This document shows, piece after piece, positions 1 through 7,600 of a stretch of DNA of 64,000 nt. Where the stretch lies: the NCBI RefSeq assembly GCF_007845635.1, contig NZ_SELG01000024.1:1-64000 (forward strand). The letters are read 5' to 3'. How positions within the stretch are numbered: position 1 is the first letter of the stretch; each line of letters opens with the position of its first letter. Source of the DNA: Apibacter muscae. Its GTDB lineage: Bacteria > Bacteroidota > Bacteroidia > Flavobacteriales > Weeksellaceae. A model generated the notes under the pieces. It was not told where the DNA came from and did no database searches. It was given only the letters and a program-made list of their open reading frames with translations. The position numbers were made by a program, and so were the translations under genes.

Positions 1-245
1 TCTTCTGTGCTGATGAGTGTTTTTTGGTTGGTTTCTATTCGGTATAAGCGGTTGATTTTGGTTAGGTTGTGGATTAATGGATAGACTATTTCTTTTTTGT
101 GGATTTCTATTTGTTCTAATAGGCTTTGGTAATAGGGGTCTTCGATTTGGGTTTTTATATTTTCTGTGATTTGTTCTAATAGATGGTTTAATTGTTTGAT
201 TAATAGGGTTTTTTTATAGGTAATTCGGATTTCTTGGGCTTGCAT
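1..245 (-). CDS. hypothetical protein, partial (runs off left edge)
   Basis: The frame is open from an ATG at 243-245 to the window edge, giving 81 complete codons. An in-frame stop lies five codons upstream, so this is the first possible ATG. The visible N-terminus (MQAQEIRITYKKTLL) is charged and helical, rich in Gln, Glu, Ile and Lys. I see no known motif. It lies 133 bp downstream of the primase on the same strand and is separated from it by short repeats. It is probably another gene of the same mobile or accessory unit. I do not recognise the family. Confidence 0.55.
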   Translation of the reverse strand, partial: MQAQEIRITYKKTLLIKQLNHLLEQITENIKTQIEDPYYQSLLEQIEIHKKEIVYPLIHNLTKINRLYRIETNQKTLISTE

Positions 246-278
246 CGGTGGTCTTTTAGGTTAGGTTATTATGAAACA

Positions 279-373
279 AGAAACAATCTTTTTATTTTTA
301 ATTCTAATTTTTTGTTTTACAGTTATTTACAGTTATTTTTATTGTTCCTGTATTGTTCCATATTGTTTCTGTT
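279..373. repeat. iteron-like cluster of short direct and inverted repeats
   Basis: Between the primase stop and the next gene lie two perfect tandem copies of ACAGTTATTT (319-338). These are followed by three imperfect copies of an ATTGTTCC(T/A)GT-type unit at 341-351, 352-361 and 362-373. The last unit contains ATTGTTTCT (362-370), which is the exact reverse complement of AGAAACAAT at 279-287. Directly repeated 10-11-mers next to a replication primase resemble replication-origin iterons or a regulator-binding array. Function is inferred from position only. Confidence 0.5.
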
Positions 374-378
374 ATTTT

Positions 379-2487
379 TTATAAGTCTTTTATTTGGTTT
401 TGTAGTTGTTCTTTGATTTGCTTTCTTAGTTTTTCAAAGTTGTCCCAATAGTCGATTTGATAGGTGATTTTTCTTAGGTTTTGTTTGTTTCTTGCCGTTA
501 AATATTCTAATTCTAATAAGTGGGTGATATATCGACTGCATTGGGCTTTACTTAAATTAAAGGCTTGGCGGATTTCTCTCTGGGTAAATTCTTTATCCTT
601 TGTTTTTAAATGGTTTTTTAAGCGTTCAAAGAATTGTCTTAAACTTCCGTCTAATTCGTCTATTTTTAGGATTATGCTTTCAAAGAGTACTTCGGTGGCT
701 TGTTGTAGGTCTTCTTTTTCGGTTATGATTTTTCCTTGGTTTATTTTTCTGTTTTTTTGGTTTAGGTAAGTTACCTGATTAATAATGCTTTGATACATTT
801 GGTTGAGTCTTCGTATTTTGTGGACTTCTTGGGGGAGTTGTAGCCTAGTGGCATAGGGGTTGATGACTTCTAGGTTCTGCAGGCTTCTTACATATTCTTG
901 TAGGTGTTTTCGGGCTTTGTTTTCTGTTTCTTTTCTTATTTCTCCTGCGTATTTTTTATTTTGGTAGGCTATGATTTTTTGGCTTTGTTCTATGGATTCG
1001 TCTACGGCTAAAACAAAGGATCTGCTCATGTTGTCTTCGTAGATTTCGCCTTTGGTGGTGGCGGATAAACTGCTAAAGATACCGCGTACTTTTTTTTGGG
1101 TGCTTTTGATGTTGCCTTTTTTGTCTTTGATGCTTACGCTACTGCTTAGTTTTTGACTGCTGATGAGTTCTCGTAAGCTATATAGGGCTTCTTCTTTTAA
1201 GCCGTCGAGGTCTTCGATCACCATGCTTTTACCTACTAGATCCCATTCGCCCCAGTTGTATAAACTGCTTTCGGTGATTCGGGTGAATCTGAGTACGTCT
1301 TCGGGGGGCATGAGGTCGGCGATTTTACTGATTAGATGGGTCTTTCCGCTTCCTGAACTGCCTTGCACGATGGCGTGTAGGGGTTTGGGGGTTTTGTATG
1401 AGCTGGCGATGATAAACAGAAGTAGTCTGGTGTTTTCTTCGCCGATGATTCCGCTTTGCTCTATTAATTGATTGATTTGGTTTAAACTTAAGTTGGGGGG
1501 GTCTTCTATTTTTTTACTTCTTTCTTCTAAATTATTGTTATTGCTTTGTTCTTCTTTCTTTGTTCTATTGTTTATTAGTTCTGTAAAGATTTCGGGAGAA
1601 TGTAATTGTAAGGTTTCGTTGATGTCTTTGTTGGGGAGTTCTAGGGTGGTGAGTTGTAATTGTGGATTTAGCTCTTGGATTTGCTTGGCTAATTTCTCTG
1701 TGGCTTGTTTTCCTGCTCTATCATTGTCAAAGATTATTATTATTTCTTCTAACTGCTTTAATTCTTGGATTGCTTGTTTGTGTTCCTGGGTAAAGCCGTT
1801 AACGCCGTAACAGGCAAGCACACTATACTTTTCTCTTATCTTTTCTATTTGTAATAGACTGGCGCTATCGATGATGCTTTCGGTTAAAATTAGGTTTTTT
1901 GTTTCTTTTGGGGGATATCCGGGATATAAGCCCGATCTGTTTTTTAAATAATAGTGATTCTTGTCTTTGATGCTTCTCCCGTAAAAACTTACAATCTTGT
2001 TGTGGTGGTCTTTTAAGGGAAAAACGATACAATTCATTATCCCTTTATAGGTTCTTCCGTTGTAGCCGATTTCTAGTTGTTCGGGGGTTAGATTTCTTGA
2101 TAATGTATATTCATTTGCTTTTTTACTTTGTCTTAAATTTTGCTTCATTTTATAGAAGATTTCTTCTAATCGGTCCATGGGGAGTTCTTGATATTCTTTA
2201 TAACTGCTTTTAGTGGCTAATCCTATCCACTGAGAGGCTTTTGCAATAGCTTGTGCTTTGCTTATTTGTTCTTTGTACATAATAAAATCTATGACATCAA
2301 TGACTTTATTGGATTGGGGGCAGTTTCCGCTGTAACATCTGACGGTGTTGGAATCGTAAAAGACCTGCATGCTGGGGGTTTGGTCTTCGTGAAAGGGACA
2401 TCGGCACATCTGGTTTTTGACTGGTATTTGATAGTGCTCTAATACTTCTTGAATGCTTAATTTTTGTTTGATTTCTGGGATACTCAT
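379..2487 (-). CDS. CHC2 zinc-finger / Toprim primase with C-terminal P-loop ATPase
   Basis: This 702-residue protein probably primes or unwinds DNA for a mobile element. Residues C30, H33, C51 and C56 form the CHC2 zinc finger of DnaG-type primases. A Toprim domain follows, with catalytic Glu in TESI (E204) and the metal-binding FDND (D254, D256). A Gln/Asn/Lys-rich linker (about 308-332) leads to an ATPase domain with Walker A GSSGSGKT (376-383) and Walker B SMVIEDLD (421-428). The C-terminal part (about 600-690) has winged-helix character. The order primase then ATPase is typical of plasmid, phage or ICE replication proteins, not of chromosomal DnaG, which carries a DnaB-binding tail. A clear promoter precedes it, and an XRE regulator is divergent. 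The exact helicase class is not assignable by eye. Confidence 0.85.
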   Translation of the reverse strand: MSIPEIKQKLSIQEVLEHYQIPVKNQMCRCPFHEDQTPSMQVFYDSNTVRCYSGNCPQSNKVIDVIDFIMYKEQISKAQAIAKASQWIGLATKSSYKEYQELPMDRLEEIFYKMKQNLRQSKKANEYTLSRNLTPEQLEIGYNGRTYKGIMNCIVFPLKDHHNKIVSFYGRSIKDKNHYYLKNRSGLYPGYPPKETKNLILTESIIDSASLLQIEKIREKYSVLACYGVNGFTQEHKQAIQELKQLEEIIIIFDNDRAGKQATEKLAKQIQELNPQLQLTTLELPNKDINETLQLHSPEIFTELINNRTKKEEQSNNNNLEERSKKIEDPPNLSLNQINQLIEQSGIIGEENTRLLLFIIASSYKTPKPLHAIVQGSSGSGKTHLISKIADLMPPEDVLRFTRITESSLYNWGEWDLVGKSMVIEDLDGLKEEALYSLRELISSQKLSSSVSIKDKKGNIKSTQKKVRGIFSSLSATTKGEIYEDNMSRSFVLAVDESIEQSQKIIAYQNKKYAGEIRKETENKARKHLQEYVRSLQNLEVINPYATRLQLPQEVHKIRRLNQMYQSIINQVTYLNQKNRKINQGKIITEKEDLQQATEVLFESIILKIDELDGSLRQFFERLKNHLKTKDKEFTQREIRQAFNLSKAQCSRYITHLLELEYLTARNKQNLRKITYQIDYWDNFEKLRKQIKEQLQNQIKDL

Positions 2488-2546
2488 AACTAGGGTTTTT
2501 TATTGAGCAAGTTTTTTTAAAAATATTTTTTACAACTATTTAGGTG

Positions 2547-2577
2547 CAAATATAACACTTCTGTAATTTAATGCAAA
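2547..2577 (-). promoter_or_regulatory. promoter of the primase gene
   Basis: On the minus strand TTTG (2574-2577) is separated by 19 nt from TATATTTG (2547-2554). This matches the Bacteroidota sigma-factor consensus TTTG-N19-21-TAnnTTTG. The expected start site near 2540 leaves a leader of about 50 nt before the ATG at 2487. Confidence 0.65.
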
Positions 2578-2655
2578 GCATTTTAGATTTCTATATAACA
2601 GATTAGGTTTGTATTTTTGTTATTTCAATTCAGATAGTGTGTAAATACAACAATT

Positions 2656-2985
2656 ATGGGGTTAGGTAATAGAATTATATCTTTAAGGAAAGTTCAAAAG
2701 CTTTCTCAGGGTGATCTTGCGAGTAAGATTGGGGTGCATCAAAATGTATTGGGAAGATATGAAAGGGGCGAAGCTAAGCCTTCTATTGAAATGGCTTCTA
2801 AAATAGCAGATTGTTTGGGCGTTTCTATTGATTATCTGGTGGGTAAAATTGATGTTGAGATTGATAAGGTTATCTTAGATAAGATTATTGCTATTCAAAA
2901 ATTGCCTGAGGAGGATAAATCGCATATCATGTATTCTCTGGATGGGTTGATTCAACATGCTAAAAATAGATTGGCTTATAAATAA
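2656..2985 (+). CDS. XRE-family helix-turn-helix transcriptional regulator
   Basis: This 109-residue protein is a small repressor-like DNA-binding protein. Residues about 5-65 form a Cro/CI-type HTH, including QGDLASKIGVHQNVLGRYERG and a following IADCLGVSIDYLVG segment, as in phage and toxin-antitoxin repressors. The remaining 40 residues are helical and may dimerise. It is divergent from the primase gene across a 168-bp intergenic region, so it probably controls the primase and itself. TATTTTTG at 2612-2619 could be its -7 box, but no good -33 box was found. A strong terminator follows immediately. Confidence 0.85.
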   Translation: MGLGNRIISLRKVQKLSQGDLASKIGVHQNVLGRYERGEAKPSIEMASKIADCLGVSIDYLVGKIDVEIDKVILDKIIAIQKLPEEDKSHIMYSLDGLIQHAKNRLAYK

Positions 2986-2989
2986 AAAT

Positions 2990-3024
2990 AAAACCGATTC
3001 ATCTTTGAATCGGTTTTATTTTTT
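2990..3024 (+). terminator. Rho-independent terminator after the XRE gene
   Basis: A perfect 12-bp stem (2990-3001 with 3006-3017) has a 4-nt TCTT loop and is followed by a T-rich tail (ATTTTTTAT). It begins five bases after the regulator's stop codon. Confidence 0.85.
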
Positions 3025-3037
3025 ATCTATTTTTGTA

Positions 3038-3167
3038 TTTCCAAACTTCACATTATGATTTTTAAAATACTTTGCCCGTACGGTATGGTGGCAGAAACAG
3101 AAATGTCTGCAACGCTTGTGAAGGCGTGGAACATCTTAGCCTGCGGGCTTTTTTTTCCAAACTTCAC
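3038..3167. repeat. 14-bp direct repeats flanking a GC-rich cassette
   Basis: TTTCCAAACTTCAC occurs exactly at 3038-3051 and again at 3154-3167, 116 bp apart. The copies bracket the structured GC-rich element described separately. Both are followed within a few bases by TATG. They could be a target-site-like duplication around an inserted cassette, duplicated 5' untranslated segments, or remnants of recombination. Confidence 0.55.
3074..3156 (+). ncRNA. candidate structured RNA (three-way junction) ending in a T8 tract
   Basis: The plus-strand transcript folds neatly. The closing helix pairs 3074-3080 with 3142-3148 (7 bp, one G-U) and continues as 3082-3084 with 3139-3141, then 3085-3087 with 3132-3134. 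Inside are two hairpins. One is GCAG/CTGC (3091-3094, 3107-3110) plus ACA/TGT with a GAAA loop (3100-3103). The other is 3112-3117 with 3122-3127, with a GTGA loop (3118-3121). Both loops fit the GNRA tetraloop rule. Eight T residues follow directly (3149-3156), as in an intrinsic terminator. GC content is clearly above the surroundings. I cannot assign an Rfam family. A 43-codon ORF (3055-3186) overlaps it and is the main alternative. Confidence 0.45.
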
Positions 3168-3172
3168 TTTTT

Positions 3173-3442
3173 ATGAAAAACACTGATTTTTCCAATCTAA
3201 ACAACAATTTAAACCCTGAAAGCCTTAAAGTGTTTTTAACTGCCTTGGATAATTTCTCTTTTATCGAAGATTACCAGCAGTTGGGTTTTTCTATTCAGGC
3301 GCTTATTAAAGCTCTGAAAGTGGCTATTTTAGATCCTGGGAATTCTTTAAACAGGGACGAGTTTTTTTTGCTTTTGTCCTTACTCTTAGAGCTGATCCCT
3401 AAAAGCGAATGGGAACTCTTAGACAAGCTAAATAAGAATTAA
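3173..3442 (+). CDS. small hypothetical protein
   Basis: This 89-residue acidic, leucine-rich protein has helical character throughout and no cysteines, signal peptide or membrane segment. It starts at the first ATG after the second copy of the 14-bp repeat and ends just before a strong terminator. The compact ORF with its own terminator supports a real gene. I do not recognise a family. Its position beside the XRE regulator and primase suggests an accessory-element gene. Confidence 0.55.
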   Translation: MKNTDFSNLNNNLNPESLKVFLTALDNFSFIEDYQQLGFSIQALIKALKVAILDPGNSLNRDEFFLLLSLLLELIPKSEWELLDKLNKN

Positions 3443-3450
3443 TTAAAACA

Positions 3451-3482
3451 AAACACCAACCATAAAGGTTGGTGTTTTTATT
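3451..3482 (+). terminator. Rho-independent terminator after the 89-residue gene
   Basis: An 11-bp perfect stem (3451-3461 with 3467-3477) has an ATAAA loop, and the 3' arm ends in a T-rich stretch. It lies immediately after the stop codon of the small gene. Confidence 0.8.
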
Positions 3483-3495
3483 ATATTTGTATTTA

Positions 3496-4086
3496 ATGAA
3501 AGAAAGAGAAATAAGAGCGGTTTTTGATGAAGAAACAATAACCGTATATCAAGCATATAGAAAGGAAATTGCTTTACCTGCTGTAAAAGCTCAAACTTTT
3601 GTTTCTCCTTTTAAAATTGAAAGGATGACTTGGATTAAACCTTCTTTTTTATGGATGATGTACAGATCGGGTTGGGCTAAAAAAGTGGGACAAGAGCATA
3701 TTTTGGCTATTAAAATAAAGCGTGAGGGTTTTGAATGGGCTTTGAAAAATGCGTGTTTATCTACTTTTAAGGAGCATATTTATAAAACTCATGAAAATTG
3801 GAAAGAAAAATTAAACAACACGCCTGTTCGTATTCAGTGGGATCCTGAAAAAGATTTATTATTAAATAAATTACAATATAAATCTATACAAATAGGTTTG
3901 AAAGAAGAAGCTGTCAAAAAATTCGTAAACGATTGGATTGTTGAAATTAAAGATATTACAGATTTTTCTAAAGACATTCATCATCTTATTTTAAATGATG
4001 AATTAGAAAAAGCAAAGGATAAACTTCCTAAAGAGGAAATCTATCCTTTACCTGATAATATTAAAATGATTATTAATGCTGATTAG
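3496..4086 (+). CDS. DUF4291 family protein
   Basis: This 196-residue protein matches the DUF4291 family by its N-terminal pattern: REIRAVFDEETITVYQAY, then RMTWIKPSFLWMMYRSGWA, then a GFEWAL segment. The family's biochemical role is not established. I chose the ATG at 3496; the frame also extends to a TTG at 3469, but that start would lie inside the preceding terminator stem. The gene converges with the putative immunity gene, and the two 3' ends overlap by 14 bp. DUF4291 genes occur widely as single genes, so no link to the toxin module is implied. Confidence 0.85.
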   Translation: MKEREIRAVFDEETITVYQAYRKEIALPAVKAQTFVSPFKIERMTWIKPSFLWMMYRSGWAKKVGQEHILAIKIKREGFEWALKNACLSTFKEHIYKTHENWKEKLNNTPVRIQWDPEKDLLLNKLQYKSIQIGLKEEAVKKFVNDWIVEIKDITDFSKDIHHLILNDELEKAKDKLPKEEIYPLPDNIKMIINAD

Positions 4087-4612
4087 AATTAATAAACTCA
4101 GCTATCTTCTTTAAATAATCTATACCGTCTTTAACCCAGAATTTTAAGGATTCTGGAATATTTTCAAAATATTTATCCTCATGAAATTTCCAACCATCAG
4201 GTAAGTATAGCTTATAATCAATAGTTTCTGATAAACCTTCTTGATAAAATATTTGATTATCAAAATCTATAAATAATTGTGGTAGTAATTCTGAGAAATC
4301 CCACCAATCTTTAGATATTTCAAATCTTAAATAAAACTCATCAGATAATTCTTGCTGAGTTATTTCATCTCCTTCTTTCTGTAAACACTTAATAAATTTA
4401 GAACTATTTTCTTTGTTCAGAATACCTATATTAAATCTCTCTTCATGACCTTCAGGTAAATCATACCCAGCATTTTTAAAATCATTAATCCATTTAATCC
4501 TATCTAATACCCAATATTCTTTATCTGACACAAACCATGAGTAATTTTCATTAACTTTAGTTAAAGTAACGATTTTTCCATTTTGCTCTATAATATCTAA
4601 TTTTCCTAACAT
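4073..4612 (-). CDS. putative immunity protein for the Rhs toxin
   Basis: This 179-residue acidic cytoplasmic protein has no signal peptide. It begins ten bases after the stop codon of the Rhs effector, the usual place for a cognate immunity gene. The frame also extends to a GTG at 4642, overlapping the Rhs 3' end. I prefer the ATG at 4612 because it follows an A-rich stretch and avoids the overlap. The protein is rich in aromatic and acidic residues and has several WxD/WWD motifs, but I do not recognise a named immunity family. Like the toxin tip, it is markedly more AT-rich than the Rhs core, consistent with transfer as a toxin-immunity cassette. The immunity role is inferred from position. 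Confidence 0.6.
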   Translation of the reverse strand: MLGKLDIIEQNGKIVTLTKVNENYSWFVSDKEYWVLDRIKWINDFKNAGYDLPEGHEERFNIGILNKENSSKFIKCLQKEGDEITQQELSDEFYLRFEISKDWWDFSELLPQLFIDFDNQIFYQEGLSETIDYKLYLPDGWKFHEDKYFENIPESLKFWVKDGIDYLKKIAEFINSNQH

Positions 4613-4622
4613 TTCTTTATTT

Positions 4623-7600
4623 TTATGTGGGACATTTAACACGCGGAGTAGATTGTGGATCCTTCACTTTTCCAGAACCTGAAATAGCATTTTCTTCTAA
4701 CCACTTTGCCCAAATAGGTGGTAGTTCAAATTTTTTGGCTCCTGGTTGATTTGGATCTACTCTTTTAGGAGCCATACCTCCTTGATTTAATGGATTTTTA
4801 GTTGAATTAGCTTGTGGTATAGAATAGTCTTCAATCATATCTCCCATCCATTTAGGTACTTCAAAAGAATATACTTTAGCATCTCCTCCTCGTTTAGCCG
4901 CAAAATATTCAGCATGAGCAAGATCTGTAGATGACCCCATACTAATATTTAATGTTTCATTACTTATTTTAATTTTCCCCGAAGAATCAATTTTTATTAT
5001 ATCTTTACTTCTATTTCCTGAAGGAAAAGGTTCACCTCCTTGCACCCTAAATACTGTTACAGTTTCTTCTGGCATCAACCCAAATAAGTCGACCATCGTA
5101 TTAGAATCATCTACATACGCATACATATTAGGGTTGTTCCCTGCCAGTCCGATGGGGTCTTTGGAGATGTATTGTCCAGTTTCGGGATTGTAGTAACGGA
5201 AACGATTGTAATACAATCCTGTTTCTACGTCCTCGTACTGTCCGGCTTGCCTAAATGGAATCAGTGTTGGGCTGCCTTTCAGCTCTTTAAATCCTCCGTA
5301 CAGGTTATACTCTGCTTCCCAAACCAATTTACCAAATCGATCGTAGGCTTGTACCGGTCTTCCTAAATAGTCGGAGACCAAGCTGTATTTTTCCTCTCCT
5401 ACTATTTTCGCACAAGGGGTAAAACTTCCTCTTTCATAAACCCAAGTGGTAACCTCGGTTACGGGTTCTTCGCGGTTGTATTTTACTTCTCCTTCGGCAT
5501 CCGTAATCAACCTTGGGCGATCTTCAAGGGGGTAGTCCCACTCATGTAAAAGAACATTTCCATCCCAAAGATAGCGATAAATTTTATTTCCTACAATTTT
5601 AGCTGTTCTTCTGCCCAGGGCGTCGTATTCAAAGGAAAGGGTACTGCCGTCGGGCTTGATTACTTTTTGCAACATTCCGTTGGAATACCATAGGTATTCC
5701 CAGTCGCCGGACTCCCACTTCAATTTTTGTTCTTTTTTTTCTTCCCAGGCTTGTTGCCTACGGTTGCGGATTTTGTCGTACTCTCGCATTTCTCTACGGC
5801 TGTACTTCCGTATTTCGGCTTTTTGGTCAAAAATATTGTCGTAAACTTCACCGTCCGGCAGTAAAAAGCTAGTTGAAAAATCAGAGCCTGAGGAAGCCTC
5901 TACTTCGCTCCCTCTGGGGGTACGGGTTTTAAACCTTAAGTTTCCGTATTCGTCGTAGTGGTACCACCATTCTGTATCTTTTCTTAATTTACCTCCGGCG
6001 TCGTACACTCGGTCTTTTCTATGGGTAGAGTTGTACAAATTCCCTACCTCGTCGGGGTTTTTGTATTCGGTCGTTCCGTCGGAATGATGGGCTTGAGCTA
6101 AACTTCCGAAGGCATCGTAATCGTACCGTATGTTTGCACCGGTCAAACGGTTGAGGGTTTCCACCAATTTAAAATTCTCTTTCCAGCGGTAGGCGGTGTC
6201 TAGGGTTTTACCGGCATCGGAAGTAACGGTTTGGGCTAAAGGTCTTCCCAAGTCGTCGTATTGCATTTGCTGGTTCACTCCCCCGCTCATGCTTCTTTGT
6301 ACTTTTCTACGGTCCGGGTCTACTTGCAAACTCAAGTGCCAATACGGATTCCTTGGGTTTTGCACCGTAATGGGGGTTTGGGCTTTTAGCTCTTCCAACC
6401 TGCCTTCGGCGGTGTAGCGGTACTCTATTTCTGCGCCTAGAGAACTTTTTAGCTTTTGCAACTGCCCCCGCTCGTCGTAGAGATAGTCCAACCAATGTTC
6501 GCCCTGCCTTTCTTGGGTCACTTGTCCGAAAGGATTACGAATAAACTCTACTTCACTCATTAGGTTTTGGGCTTTTACCAATCGTCCCAAAGGGTCGTAT
6601 TCAAAAGATTCCCAATAACCGGTGTTGTAGCGGTTGTAGGTCAATCGTCCGGCGCCGTCGTACTGGTGGTAAATTTCTTTCCCTCCGGGAGCTAAGGTTT
6701 TTACGATTTCCCCGTCTAAATTGCGGATGTATTCTTGGGTTTGCCCATCAAAATCTCGCTCTTTGATAATTTGGTCGTTCCGGTTTCTGGTAAAGGTGTA
6801 AAACTCGTTTTTCTCGTTGGTGATGCGGAACAATTGCTCGTAAGCGTTGTAGTCGTATACCAAGGTAGAGAGGGCTTCCATGGTTTTAGCACTGCGTCTG
6901 GATTGTTTTTTTAGGCTTCCCATGGGGGTATATTCCATAAACCACTCTTCACTGCCGTTGCTTACGTGCACGGGCAAGTCATAAGCGTCGTACTTGATGC
7001 GTAGTTTTTTTTGCCCCGGCGTTTGAAATTCGCTTACTCGCCCCAAGTGGTCTCGTCGCCAATAAGTAGGCGCTTCATTTTCTCGGTTTTGGGAAATCAA
7101 TCGCCCGTACTTGTCGTATTGAAACTCTTGCACAGCCCCGCGGTTGTTGGTGGCTTTCACCATTTGCCCGAAGGCGTTGTATTCCCAATAGGTTTCCAGC
7201 CCTTGGCTGTCTTTGGAGGCATAAGGTTGTTTTTCTTGCTCGTGGTAAAGATATTCCACCGTGGACTCGTCCAACCGTTGCCAGTTCGTTAAACGCCCTA
7301 GGGTGTCGTACTGCCAACTTTCTGATTTTCCGGTAGGTTCTTTACGGTAAACCAAGCGGTTGAATTCGTCGTACATATACTGAATTTCTTCCCCATCGGG
7401 GGCTTGTACCGCCTTTCTGTTTCCACGCTCGTCGTATTGGTAACCGGTAATTTTCCCTTCGGGACTGGAAACCATGGTTAGTTCATGGTGAGGCGTATAG
7501 TCGTACCAAGTTTCTCCGCCTTCGGCGTCTACTTGTTTATACACGAGAAAATCCTCGTCGTAGTAGTAACGTTCTATCTTACCTTCTTTTTGGGTATACC

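Noticed and set aside
3055-3186. 43-codon ORF starting MIFKILCPYGMVAETEM across the structured element
   Set aside because: It overlaps the start of the 89-residue gene. Base pairing explains the region better than a protein; kept only as an alternative reading.
4613-4642. GTG start for the immunity gene overlapping the Rhs 3' end
   Set aside because: The ATG at 4612 has a better upstream context and does not overlap the toxin stop.
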